In this document: one piece after another, positions 45,283-56,903 of the stretch
How positions within the stretch are numbered: position 1 is the stretch's first letter
Layout of the letters: each line of letters starts with the position of its first letter
Source: Ephemerocybe angulata
Lineage: Eukaryota > Basidiomycota > Agaricomycetes > Agaricales > Psathyrellaceae
Assembly (NCBI GenBank): GCA_013368325.1
Contig: JAACJK010000059.1
Coordinates: forward strand, 186,001-250,000
Length of the DNA: 64,000 bases
Direction: 5' to 3'
The notes under the pieces: model-generated
What the model was told of the DNA's origin: nothing
The model's input: the letters and a program-made list of their open reading frames with translations, nothing else
The model's database searches: none
Made by a program: the position numbers and the translations under genes

Positions 45283-46352
45283 GGTGATCTGAAGACAGCT
45301 GAACTCCTCCGAGATTACCACCATGCCGGAAAGACGAACAGGGACCTAGTGTCGAACCTGCTGAGGCGGGATCATGGAATATCAATGTCGTGCGTCTATA
45401 TTATTTCTGTTACTGACAACCATCCGACGCTCACTCCTAATCACCTTAGTCCTGCAACAGTAGCGCGTCGTTGGAAGGCTATGGCACTTGTTGGCAGCAC
45501 GGCGACGACTCGAGACATGGCACCAGAAGTCCGCCGCCAATATGTAGCTGACGCTTGCGCAAAGGACCCAGCGGCCAGGCAAGGAGTTGGTTCAATCCGG
45601 GAGAATGTGCGACTCGACTCGAAAGTTCACCTCACTTAGTATGTCCCATGACTCCTTTTTATGTCGTACGTAGCGTTTGACTCTCCACCAATAGCAAATG
45701 CATCCGAGAAGAGATGCGGGTGCTTAATCCAGGAGCATTTGCGACTCGCGATCCGAACTCCAAGAAGATACACCGCACAAATCTCGTCTCACCAGGTCCG
45801 CATGCCGAATGGAGCGCGGATGGGCATGACAAGCTCAAGGAGGCCGGGTACCCAATCTGGGGTATTCGCGACAAGTGGTCACGGAAGTGGATTGGGCTGT
45901 GGGTCGTCCCTTGCAACCGCACCCTCGAAATAATCGGATACTGCTACCTGTCTGCGATTTTAAATGTTGGAGGTATGTTTTGCTCTCGGACTATCAGCCA
46001 TCTCTTGCTTATGGGGCTTATTCATCCTAGGACGCCCAGAGCAGTCTACGACCGACTGCGGCAGCGAAACAACCTTGATGTACGGTTTGGCTATGGCTCT
46101 TGCGTGCGTGTATTATTTGTTTTCATATCTGCCTGCTATCTCACATTACATCTACGGTCTAGGGAGTTTGCGAGACAAGCTGCTGCGGCAGGTGAAGCCG
46201 GCGGGGGTGGGGACGGTGATGCTGAGGCTGATGACGAAGGGCCGGTGCACCAGTTTCTCAAGAGTATACGCAACATAACCATTGAGCGCGGGTGGGTGTC
46301 TCTCAAAACCGTTGTGGTCGACAATCTCCGGATGTGGTGGCGCTTATTATAG
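45283..46352 (+). CDS. Integrase-core (DDE/rve-like) domain protein inside the TIR element, apparently 3'-truncated
   Basis: Five exons joined in phase. The first confident exon (from 45283) reads AELLRDYHHAGKTNRDLVSN. Next come PATVARRWKAMALVGSTATT, then CIREEMRVLNPGAF, then SPGPHAEWSADGHDKLKEAG, YPIWGIRDKWSRKWIGLWVV and STTDCGSETTLMYGLAMALA, then DEGPVHQFLKSIRNITIERG W. This order matches an agaricomycete family annotated as integrase core domain proteins. Candidate catalytic acids are the Asp in WSADGHD, the Asp in TTDCGSE and the Glu in ITIERGW. The family normally continues well over 100 residues past this point, whereas here the frame stops after NLRMWWRLL. The 5' end is unresolved; the frame at 44892-45235 may contain earlier coding sequence. 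Confidence 0.7.
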
Positions 46353-46360
46353 TACTTACT

Positions 46361-48037
46361 AGGTGCTGATTTCCCGTATGCTGAAATCCGCTGCTTAAAC
46401 GAGTCGAGAAAATACTGCCCTCTAGCCAATAGGCGCAGCTCATCGATCAGATCACCTGTGTTAGTCGTATTGAGGGTTTGTCCTGGTCGGGCTTGAAAAA
46501 TGGCGAAGCGTTCGTCATTGTATTTACCCTGGATCATCAAAGTCAATTGGGCGCTTGTTGATGGGGTGTGCGAAACGGTGCTTACCAGGAATCCTATCTT
46601 TGAGTAACCCTTCGAGAGATAGCCTCCGTTAGGCCTGTCAGCGACTGAGCGCATCCAATCTGCTGCGATGTCGATTGAGTCCAGCCCTTCGTGATATTTT
46701 ACTGTCGGGGATCCGCCATCATCAATTGTGACTGTAACCTTTGTAAAGCGGTATGTGTCGTATTCGAGCTCTGGAACATCGTCAACGGGCGGACGGAAAG
46801 AACTTTTATACGCCGGCCTCGACTCCGATATGCCTAGGTGAACAATGAATATTTGAGTAAGTACTACTAAGCAGCAATCAGGATTTCGGGAGGCTTGGAA
46901 AACATCACATACTCGAAGAAGCCTTTCGCTTTTTTGCCGACGGAAGGGCAGGGATTTTGAAGTTTCCCTTTTCCTTTCCTTCTGCACCCTCGAGGTCACT
47001 TGTCTCCGACTCGTTCTGGTAGGGATATTCTCAGCTGGACAGCTGACTGGAGGATTAATACGACATACCAAGTCCACCGACGCATTTTCGTCACCCTCAT
47101 CAATCTCGTACGCAACTATTGTAATTCCGAAACGCCTACTCTTCACTTCTGCTGGGGTAATAAGGCCGTCGTTGTTGAAGAGCGTGAACATGTTTTCCAC
47201 AGTCCCGTCGATGTAGTCCTTATTGGTGATAGCCAGAGGTTTCTTCGAGTTTGATTGCGTGATGGCAACATATGCCCTGCGCATGAGATTACCGTAAGTA
47301 CTAGCGCTCGCGAACGACTTCTAATACTCACTTCCCCCAATCCAGCTGAGGCTTCGAGCACCCGTCTTGGTCTGGAATGGCCTCATACGCCTCCTTAAGC
47401 TGTTTCTTGGTGTTCCTGATCAGGACTTTTGCTGTGTCGGACCCCTTCATCGGAATGGCGATGACTACGACCTTGGCTTTTCTCAGTGTGTCAGAGTTAA
47501 GCGCGTGGTATTGAAGGCTCCCTTCAACAAGAATCCGCGAGGTTTTATTGACTGTCTGTATGGCGTGCTTCGTCTGCTTGGCACGAACTTCACTCGCTTT
47601 TTTGAGTCCGGCATTTTGCTGCAACGGTTGCTTCAACCTTTTGGCCGATGCCTCGGACTGATGCTTCTGCGCTCTTTTCAGAATCTCAAGCGCCAACGCC
47701 GTCTCCTCCTCTAATTGCCGGCAGCCGGTGCGCCGTGCATCATTAACAGATGATAGATATCTGGGAGAAGTAGGCTTACCCGGTGAGTCGTCCTCGTCCT
47801 CACAAGCGCCACATAACGAGCCTTCTAGTAGGATGTAGACAACTGAGCATCCCTTGCATTGGGGCTGCTTCTGCGAACACTAAGTTAACCTTCGGCGGCA
47901 ACCTTAACTATGAGTCTCACCTTTATCTCCCCTCGTTCAAAATCGGTTAGTCCAGGGGCAGTAAGCTTGATGCATCTATTGCAGGTGTCCCCCGTGAGGT
48001 TTGGAAAGGTTTTTCCACACTTGCCGCAGAGTCCCAT
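46361..48037 (-). CDS. Zinc-finger protein resembling the N-terminal half of fungal alpha-kinases, catalytic part missing
   Basis: The start MGLCGKCGKTFPNLTGDTCN has two CxxC pairs. Joined in phase to QCKGCSVVYILLEGSLCGAC it gives a second four-cysteine motif. A coiled or basic region follows (ALEILKRAQKHQSEASAKRL), then LDWGKAYVAITQSNSKKPLA and FGITIVAYEIDEGDENASVD, an AKKRK basic cluster, and KGYSKIGFL plus GKYNDERFAIFQARPG and LIDELRLLARGQYFLDSFKQ. The last part resembles what precedes the catalytic core in agaricomycete alpha-kinase proteins. The kinase core itself (Gly-rich loop, zinc-binding C-lobe) is not found: recognisable coding ends at about 46361, 9 bp from the stop of the opposing gene. 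Family assignment is from memory of sequence style and is moderate. Confidence 0.55.
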
Positions 48038-48526
48038 TTGCGTATTCGGACGGTGGACCTCGCTGCTCGTTCTTGATGTTGAGCTTTTCACACCTTGCGC
48101 TGGGAATCAGGATACTATGCTTCAAGTTGAACAACTCAAGGAGAGCGCCACGTCGCTTTATTTGGAGGGGCAAAACAAAAATTTGATTCATCTTGTATCA
48201 GGTTCAACTGCCCTCAGCGGGTGGTGCAGTACGTCGACGCACTACATTCTGGAATGGCCCTCGGCATACGCCGATGACTTTGGTGTTAGCCTTGTCTCTG
48301 CACCAAGCTGTGGGGCTTAATCGTAGTGATATGTTCCAGCAAACAAATGTTATTGAATTGGTAAAACTAAGCTATATGACATGTTACAGCTTTGACACAG
48401 TGCCAGTCAACAAGAGAGTTATGTTATAACTATCCTGCAGTCATGGCCTCTCCAACCGGACCGACCTGATGACGTCTCCATCACGCCGCGAGCAGTCGAA
48501 GCACGTTGACTGACAGGCAGTCGTTG

Positions 48527-48576
48527 AGCTGGCCTCTTCTCTGGATTATTTCATCCTGATACGGCTGTAGCACAGT
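48527..48576 (-). repeat. Right terminal inverted repeat, 50 bp
   Basis: Exact reverse complement of 44613-44662; ends GGCTGTAGCACAGT on the plus strand. Confidence 0.92.
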
Positions 48577-48584
48577 AGGTGGGT
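48577..48584 (+). repeat. Right copy of target-site duplication AGGTGGGT
   Basis: Identical to 44605-44612 and directly abutting the right inverted repeat. Confidence 0.8.
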
Positions 48585-50398
48585 CCTATTATTAAATTAT
48601 GTAGCTTTGTGGGCTTGTAGGCACGCTATCATGTAAGTAATAGTAAGGATTGCGTGGGGTAGTAGCGCAACCCCGACGCACGCACAAGCGAAGCTTGCAT
48701 GAGCGGACGCTTGACGGCGGGCAACGGGAGATTGACCGACCGAGCCTTGGTAAATGGGGCACAGATTTCTCAGATCTTCCTAGGTGAGGCCTGAGCTTGT
48801 CCCGTCTCCCAGTTCTCCATCCATCTTCGCTGTACTGGGTTCGATGTGGCAGAGAAGACTCTGGCCATAGATGATAAGCCCAGGATGACGGAAGAATTAC
48901 TTACCCAGTGTAGAGGCCCTTCTGATGAAACGTTGCCAGTGCGAATATTTGCACTCGGGTTTTTCTCAGATCTTCAACGCGACAGCCTTCGCCAGCATCT
49001 TTTCTGTGTACGGTGTGCAGGGAAGGATAAAGATACAAAGATAGAACTCTGAAAACGTGACGGGGACTTCTTCAAGTGAGATGAAGAAGGCGTATGTTGG
49101 TTGCACCGAGTCCGTGAAAAAGAAGGCCAAAGAAGTTGAGTCAAAAACATGGTGCGCGTCTATCCTTGGCTTTACACGTCGTCGTCGCATGATAAAATTC
49201 CTTATGGGTGTGAGGAAGCGGCGATCTCGCTGTGCCCATGTCAGAGTGTTCGGATTGCCTGCCACTGGTCCACGACTCTGCTGTGTCCTTGCATGTGCGA
49301 GTGGACGGCAACGAGTGACGAGAAGGATATGATAGACAGCTGATCATAATAACATACTTGTCCTCCCCGAGTCGGAACAGCTCCTGCTGATCTCGAGGAG
49401 AAAAAGATGCTGCATGTGTCGGTTAGTCGCCGTCGACGGTGCACTTCGCTGTCGTGTCGCTCTTCCCTGTGCTCAAATCTCGGCTTTGGGGGCATCTTTT
49501 CAGCAACATCGCAGCGCCTTCGATGCGGGATGGCTCGTATATACGATGCCAGTCCGCGGTTCGTGTGTAGCAGCCGTCGGTCGTGCGACGCTGCGCGGAG
49601 AAATAGACGGCGGCTGCGGGAGGGGCGCAGGTGAAATCGAGATAGATTGAATCGCAGAGCGCAGGAGATCGACTCACTGCTGCGTATACGGATGAATATA
49701 GCGCAATACCAAATCGATCGAGGGCAACGCTGTGGTAAGTAATTAGTGGCGTTTCTGCTTCGATGGGCATGCACACGCGATCCTGATCCCTCAATTTTCT
49801 GTGTGGCGGAGGGGTGAGGTACCTGTGAGAGACGTAGTGCCAAAGATGTAGCTGGGCGTGGTTGTTGTAAGAGTGCTGTAAAGCGAAAGCTGGGCAAGGC
49901 CCGCGGCGGAATCATGTTGGGTCCTTGGTTGGGTTTACGCAAACGCTAAGACGAGGCGGAGTTCGGGTGTGGCTGGTATGCATCAGCATGTGTCCGTCAG
50001 ATCTTGAGGCATAGCGGAGAGGAAGAAATTGGAAAAGATTAGGAGAAGAGGTGATCTATTTTCGGTGGGCAAGGTCCGAGTGCCTGAGGAGCCTGAGCAA
50101 AGCAACGTAACGTTCGAGAGATAAGAACAAGAAGTAGCTGTAGATCAATCGCACCGGGGTGCTGGCAGACAGACGGTCAGACAAGAAGATAGATAGATAG
50201 ACGGACATCCCACCCTCCCCATCTTCTTCCTTCCATTTGGTTTGCTTTTTGTGGGTCAGTCAGTCAGTTTGTCCGTCCAGGAAGTTAAGTATGTAGTAAG
50301 TCTGCCAGCATGCCCGGAGCCAGCGAGCCGGGTGGGATGGGACATATAGCGGTGGCACTAGATTCCGAGTGTATGATCAGGACTGGTTGGTTTCAGCA
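48585..50398. other. Gene-poor region between the mobile element and SHR3
   Basis: No supported gene. The longest frame (49241-49942 minus) is Arg/Ser-rich with no domain and fits noncoding sequence. Short GATA/CAGT repeats lie near 50.18-50.27 kb. Confidence 0.55.
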
Positions 50399-51392
50399 TC
50401 ACTGCTCCTTCTCCTTTACGTCGGTTGAAGCAGCCACTTTGAGCTGTGCTTGGGCGAGAGCCTTTGCATCTGCACGGCGGGCGTACTCCTGTCCTCCCTA
50501 GAATGATGGCGAAAGGTCAGTGATGAGGGTATGACGTTGGTGTTTAGAAAACATGATGGAAGAGCAGGCGGCATGGAAGGGATCGTTGACAAGTTGTTCG
50601 GGAGAGCTCTCGCATAATGCGGTATATTGTGAGATGGGCTGCCGAGTAGGGAGGGGTATGGAGGAGTAGCGGGAAGGTCCATGGACTTTATTACTCACCT
50701 GCAACAGAAGGACGAGGAAGAGACATCCAATTATGATGATGTTCCCGGCCGAGAGCATGCGGAGCGCCTCGAGCTGGTCCTCACGGGTGTCCACGTCCTT
50801 CACCGGGTCCGCGACGGTTTGGAGGCCTGGAATGATGACAGAGAGGTACACCATGATCGCGAAGACGTATACGGCTGAAGCAGATGCGCGGGGTTGCAAG
50901 TTAGCAGCAAGTCATTACGGTGGGATTCGCGGGGGAGGGTAACGGAAGACGAGTAATGTCGGACATTGGTGCAAGCAGCATCGGACCGGGACTGACCTAG
51001 GCTGGAGCCATCGAAGAACATGGCGCTCTCGTCCCACTTGTGCAGCTTGAAGATGAAGCCGGCGAGGCCTACACCGATCATGCCATGGAGGAGGGCCTGA
51101 AAGGAAGTTCCGAGCACCGGGTCAGACGTAGTAGAACTTCGCGTGGAACTCTGGGTCGCACCTTGATAGCTGGTGGGGCGCTGAAGAAGGTCGTGTAGAA
51201 TTGGAAGCCTATGTCGAGGACTTCCGTACTTGGCTCCCCCCAGAGAATGCGGTGGTCGACGTTCAGGCAGATGAAGAGCACACCTGAACTTGGTCGCGTG
51301 AGAAACCATCGCGGTCCAGCCAGAGGGCGCTATGCGTGCTCACCCAGGAAGAAAGAGACGGGTGCCAGAACAGCTCCGTGCTTGAAGCCCAT
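50399..51392 (-). CDS. SHR3-type ER chaperone for amino-acid permeases
   Basis: Five exons joined in phase. MGFKHGAVLAPVSFFLG is followed by VLFICLNVDHRILWGEPS, FQFYTTFFSAPPAIK, ALLHGMIGVGLAGFIFKLHK and WDESAMFFDGSSL, then AVYVFAIMVYLSVIIPGLQT, EDQLEALRMLSAGN, IIIIGCLFLVLLLQ and a basic tail GGQEYARRADAKALAQ. The FYxxFxxAPPAIK and MFFDGSSL motifs and the four membrane segments are characteristic of SHR3. SHR3 sits in the ER membrane and folds and packages amino-acid permeases into COPII vesicles, so it controls amino-acid uptake. Length is typical. It lies 379 bp downstream of the RhoGAP gene on the same strand. Confidence 0.93.
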
Positions 51393-51771
51393 AATGTCGT
51401 TTTGAGGTCGTGAAGGTGCGTGAAGTAGAGTGTGAAGCCGTTCAAGACTGTCTCGTCACCGCGTCTAACAGCGTATGCGCACTGATGGCCTTCACTGATC
51501 GGACCTGAACAATCAATTCTTCATGTGCTCCTCGAGCAACTGCGTAGGATAGCGTAGAATGGCGTAGGATGCGATTGGCGTCGTAACATATGTACAGCAA
51601 CGAGTACAAGATGCGTGAATGAGTAGATAGGGACTAGGGGTATCACGATGTGGTATATAGGTGACAAATGTGTTTGTTTCGACGAACGAAACACCTTCTC
51701 ACAACAAAAGAAACGAAAGCAACAAGAAAAAGATAGAACGAAGTGGTCCGTATGCCGCAGTCTCTCCCCCA
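51393..51771. other. Spacer between RhoGAP stop and SHR3 start
   Basis: 379 bp. It should hold the RhoGAP 3'UTR and the SHR3 promoter; no gene seen. Confidence 0.6.
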
Positions 51772-54700
51772 TTACGAAGTACCCTCAATGGTGTTCTGTC
51801 GTGACGGTGAGTGAACTGTTTGATTGGGCCGTGGCGACGTAGGAAGGCCGATTAACCGCGAGTGCCGGTTACCCCGCTCTGCCCCTGTCACTGTCAGGTT
51901 GAGCCCCTTGCTAGCAGCGACAGACGAAGCTTTCGAGATCTTCGAAGCCACAGGCGTGTCTGGAGGGCTTATCCGGATAGAGGAGTGATCTTGAACTGAC
52001 GAATCTCCGACGGGGCTTGCTGAAGAAGACGACGAATCGAAAGTCGCGCTGCCTTCTCCTTCGGTGTACTCCGTCCCGCTCTCGTCCTGCACAGAGAAGT
52101 CATCCCCGTCCGACTGTGAGTGCGCGTCGTCCGCTGGAGGGGCTGAAAGAAGTTCAGTTAGAAAGTCTAGGCGCAGATTCAAGCGGGAAACATACCATGT
52201 AGTGAACGACCAGTGAGACCGAGATATTGGTCTGCAGCATTGTCTGTATACTGCCTGCTGTTACGTCGCAGAGGCTCCGGAGTTTGCTCTGATGAAAGCT
52301 TCGTCGAATCTTCCTCTTGTGGTCCCTCTTCCTCATCGTCGTTGTCCTGGTCCACGTTGAAGACCCGATTGAACTCGCCCAGCATCAAACTGAAAACGCC
52401 GGCGGGGATCCCCAACGTCGGACTGAAGACGATCCCAACGTTGCGCATCGTCATCTTGTTAACGTTTGCATTCTGGACGATTAAGATCAGATGTGCAGTG
52501 AGCGCTCGAAGCAGAGTGTAGTTGGAGATTGGAAGGGAGCCGATTAATTGTGAGAGCTCTCGGATACGCTCTTGTGCGTCCATGAGATCTTGAATTCATA
52601 TCAGCATCAGAAGAGCACAGAGGTGGATGAAGCTTTGGGACTTACCGATGACTGCCAGGAACCTCAGATGCAGCTCTCGAGTCAAAATGCTGTCTGGCAA
52701 GTCTCGTAGGAAGGATTTGAGAAGCCCGGCGACGGCGTGGGGATCCAGATATTCATCGGTGGCCAATAGATCGACGTCGCCCTCTACAATTTATAGCGAC
52801 GAGTGAGTTTTTGCCCTTAGTATGCATTGCTGGGGACGGCTTACCAGTGTTGAACCGATCTCTGAGGGCCTTGATGACTGCAGAGCTACCATTCAGACGA
52901 TAGATACCCTCCTCCTGATCAGCCTTCTTCGCTTCCAAGTACTGGATGCTGCGAAAGACGATAGCAGGGAGACCACAGATCTGAGCCACGTCCAAGGACT
53001 CTACCAAAGGAACGGCAAATACCGCCCTTGGAGCCATAGCCGGATGAGATCGTTCTCCTATGTCCCAAAATAAGCCTCTGAAACGAAATCGATGACGAAA
53101 CACTCACCATTGGTTTTCCCAAAGCCCCAGAACGACCGCGATTTCGCCTTTTCGCGTCTCTCGGCAGAGGAGTTGCTATCCGAGGAAGGGTCCTTCCCGC
53201 CGAATTTGAACCCAGACGGTATGGGAGCCCCATTCATTGGCGCAGAGATCTTAACTCTTGGATTGTTTGAGTTATCTGGAGTGGGCGCCCGATCTCCTGT
53301 ATTCGGGAGATTAGTCGCCGAATAGTTCGTTTGGCGTCCTTCGTAGACTTCGCGTGGCCGATGACGCTCAGGGGAGAGCTGACGAGGTTGAGCAGAACGG
53401 GGTGCTTGCTGTTCTTGGAGATCAGGGTAATGGCCAAGCTCAGAGTTTGCCCGTTCTACTTTCGTACCCTCCGATAGGATTGGAGGTACTGATGACAAAG
53501 GGGACGAATCGGGTAGACTGGAGGGCATCCCCGCAGCACGCTCAGCAGCACGCCTCAATTGTGCATCATATGCTGCTCCAGCGGGGTTGTTTCGATCTAT
53601 AGGTGACGGGTCGATAGAACGGGATGGACTTGATGATCTCATATAGTCGTCCGTGGTAAGGGATGGTCGCGATGGCTGCTTGCGGGATGGAGTAGAATAG
53701 GAGAGGTCGCTCGAGCTTGTGCTTGATCGAGGCTGGGAAGGGGAGGCTGAGTGCTGGGTGGCGGCGAAAGAGTTGCTGTTGGCGGGGTTCAAGCCTGGGT
53801 TCTGGTTGAAGATCAACTCCTCATTGTAGGTCCCGGTGTAGTATCGGACGAGAAGCTCCACCCAATCGTCCCGCTCCTCATCACTCTCGGCGCATAAAAC
53901 ATGTCGAGGGTGATTACCTCCTGGCCCCTTCTTTGCCTCCACGATGAGGAATGCATGGCGGTATTCCTTCTCCTCGTCTGTCGTCGTAGTCTTATCTGTG
54001 CGATGCTGTCGAGCAATCTGCGCCCCGGTGATTTGAATGGAGCCTAGGTGCTGACCGCCACGCTATAAAACCTCAAGGTTAACGTAAGATATGGAGTCGA
54101 CTGATCAAAATGCGTACGCAGTCGTAGTATTCAAGAACGGGACCTTGCAGCACGAAGAATCGCGTTTTCCATCCCCCAAAGTTCTTCCCCCTCTTCGTCA
54201 GATAACCCTCCTTATGACCCACTTGCATCACGGGCTGCTTAGTCTCTCGCACGATGTCGGAGGTGAAGAAGGCGATGACCTCGTCATTGCTCTTGATGGG
54301 TAACTGGATGAGTGACTGCAGGTATTGCTCAAGGACGGCCTGAATTGAAGTGACACAGAAGACAATTAGACCAGGTCACAAACAATAAGAATTTCTATAC
54401 TCACCTTTCTTTGATCGACTCGCGCAGGCGCATGATCCTTCCAGAGCTTCCCTTCAGGAAGATTCGCTATCTTTTTGCCCACACCTTTGCCCACACTGCT
54501 TCGCACCCGTTGGTCGAGACTGAGAACGTCGGAATACATTTTCTCGACTTTCCACCCTGGCTTGCCGTTCCCTGGATTGACGGTGACAATGAACGATAGG
54601 ACCTCCTTCCCGCGGTCGTTAGGGCGAACAAAAGAGTGAGAGACAGCGATGGTCGTGCGGGGGAGGTCGGATGAGAGGAGGGGGAGAGCTCTGAACGCAG

Positions 54701-56781
54701 CGGACAACGCCTGGGCAGATGGCGTGGCGGTAGTGGGCAATCGCATCTCACTCTGGGTCGTAGGTGGGCCAGGATGTTGCGAGTTATTGTAGCCCCGGGC
54801 GGTGTTAAGGGATTCTTGGGATTGATGGATTATGTTGGTTGGAAGCTGATCGGTCGAATTTGATGCTTTCGCAAGTGATACGCCCTGGGGCAAAGACAAT
54901 TGCTGGGATGGCTGCCCATCTTGTGAAGGGAGTGACTGCTGACGTTGAGCAGCCATGCTCGAAGGAGGTGGAAGAGGAAACTCTTCCGTTCCAACGCGTG
55001 GCTGGTCCTTGCGACGAGTGAGGGTTGCTTCGTCCACAGATTCGCCAGAACGAGAGAAACCGAAGTTGGTTGGGGTCGCCGGCTCTTGCAACTGCAGAGA
55101 GGGCCTTGATGCTAAGAAACAATCGCCGTTAGGACAATGTATAATCGCAACTGAGATATCAAAACCAACCGGCGTATTCTTTGACATCAAAATCAGCGTC
55201 TGCCTCGCTCTCTACTTCTTCCTCGGTATCCTCATCATCATCTTCATCGCTCAGCTCCAAAAACTCGCCCTTGACGGTTGATTCCTTGAGAGCAGATGCC
55301 GGCATTGCGCTCGCAGTCGGGGTAGAGAAGTTGTTGAACCGGGGGCTGGAAGCGGGAGAGTCAGCCATGTTGGCAATGTATTGTCGCGCTTCGTCAGGAA
55401 GGGTAATCCGTGAATCTCGGGACAGGTAGGGTGATCTTGCGTCTAGCGTGGCAGCACCGAGCATCTGCTGGGATGGGGAAAGCGGTGGCTGGGAATAGTT
55501 TGGAACAGTGCTGGTCGTAATAATTGGTGGCGTTCCTCGAGAATTGCCGTTGGACTGAGCAGGCAAAGCGGACGCTGGAGTCCGGGAATCGAGGGGAAGA
55601 GAACGTGAGGGTGCGGAAGGAGCTGCTTCGTAGTCCTCTCTTTTTTGTGAGGACGCTGCAGCTGGGGCCATCGACGATGCCGGATAATTATGAAGAGCGG
55701 ATGCGCCATTACTTGAGTGGTTAGTGATCGGAATAGCTGAGACGGGTGTCGTCTGATCGGCAAGGCTACTCTTTCGTGCTGGGTATGCTGAAGACTTGCC
55801 GTTGGGGTACGGGTGGGTGCTGGTGCTGGTTGGCGGCGCCGTGTCCAAATCATCGAATGCTTGGGCCTGTCTGGATAGCGAGGAGGTCTCGAGAGTGCTC
55901 GAAACCGGGACTTGCACGCGGTTGTCATTACGCGCTGCTAGGACCAGAGGTGAAGGCGGATGACGGTGAGTGGTGCGAGCCGTGTTCGGGGTGGTAAGGG
56001 AGGGGGCGGAGCTTGGGGGAGGAAGGGGGTCGGTCTGAGATCGCGAAGGAGTGGTGGGGATTTGGGCCTGTGCGGCATTGGACTGGAGATTTGTGTTGCT
56101 ACCGCGTGCAGAGAGTGGTTCGTGTGAACGAGAAGAATGCAAAGACGACGGCAGACGTGGGCCCACTGCCGGTCATCGCCTGTTAGCGTCGCTCGGAGAC
56201 ATTAGTAGGAAGGACGTACGATACTCCTCGCTGGAATTATTCCTCGACGTGCCGTTCGTGTACGCTGGCTGCTTTGCAGACGAGGGAATCTCTACGACGC
56301 TGACCTTGGGTGTTCGATCGCCCTTGGACGAGAGCTTCTCGACGGAACCGCCCACAGCATGCAAACGGTTCCGGTAGTCGTCGCGTTCCTTCCTCAGACG
56401 GTCCAGCTCCTTGAGGATGTCATTGTATCCCTTCCTCTGCTTCTCGATGAGCTTCCAGAGTTGGGCATTCTGGGAGGACAGGGTGTTCCTCTCGATAACG
56501 ACTTGATCCAGGGCTGCTGCTGTCGGGTCCGGTGCGGATGCATTCTGGCGCAAGACGCCCTCGACGGTGATGACTGGGGTTGGCGGTGCGGCTGGTGCTT
56601 GTGCCATGGACGAGGTTGAGGTAGAATGGGTGTGAACGCTGCTGTTTGAAGTTGTGCTGCTCGACAACTTCATGGGAGCCGGGGACGGGTATGAGGACTG
56701 AGGAAAAGGATGCCTGTCCTTCCTCGGCGTTGCGTACTCCCTGGGGATGTTGGAGGACGACGAGGAGGAGCTCGGCGGCAT
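51772..56781 (-). CDS. PX-PH-RhoGAP protein, BEM3-like
   Basis: About ten exons. The N-terminal Ser-rich part (MPPSSSSSSSNIPREYATPR) leads to a coiled coil (DQVVIERNTLSSQNAQLWKL, LKELDRLRKERDDYRNRLHA) and then a very long disordered Ser/Pro/Thr region. Next come a PX domain (DRGKEVLSFIVTVNP, KVEKMYSDVLSLDQRVRS), a PH domain (KEGYLTKRGKNFGGWKTRFF, HVLCAESDEERDDWVELL) and RhoGAP (VPLVESLDVAQICGLPAIVF, EEGIYRLNGSSAVIKALRDR, NKMTMRNVGIVFSPTLGIP). The Arg of IYRLNG is the catalytic arginine finger. Order PX-PH-GAP is that of yeast Bem3, a GAP for Cdc42 in polarity and septin organisation at the cortex. The start at 56781 is 122 bp from the divergent serine dehydratase. Confidence 0.93.
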
Positions 56782-56903
56782 CGTCGGACAGGGAGATTGT
56801 GGTAGAGTTGAGGAAAAAGGCTCGAATGGTGCACGGCAGGTGTGGCAACAGCCGCCGCCATCATGTGATCCTCCTCCCTCCTCCTCCGACCGCCACCACA
56901 AAG

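Larger units (their letters stand above)
44613..48576. mobile_element. 3.96-kb TIR element with integrase-core and kinase-like genes
   Basis: Bounded by 50-bp perfect inverted repeats and an 8-bp direct repeat (AGGTGGGT) outside them, the structure of a cut-and-paste DNA transposon insertion. Inside are an integrase-core (DDE-like) gene on the plus strand and a zinc-finger plus alpha-kinase-family-like gene on the minus strand, tail to tail. An 8-bp TSD is seen in hAT and in KDZ-type elements, but neither protein here resembles a hAT or KDZ transposase that I recognise. Identity of the two TIRs suggests recent movement or recent loss of activity. Both genes look truncated near 46.36 kb, so this copy may be a deleted, non-autonomous member. 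Confidence 0.8.

Noticed and set aside
46136..46360. Extension of the kinase-like frame by about 75 codons on the minus strand
   Set aside because: This part is antisense to the last exon of the integrase-core gene (Ser/Pro/Ala run mirrors its Gly/Glu-rich stretch), so similarity to the kinase family ends at about 46361.
49241..49942. 233-codon minus-strand frame
   Set aside because: Arg/Ser-rich without domain or homology cue, and overlapping frames on both strands look equally random.
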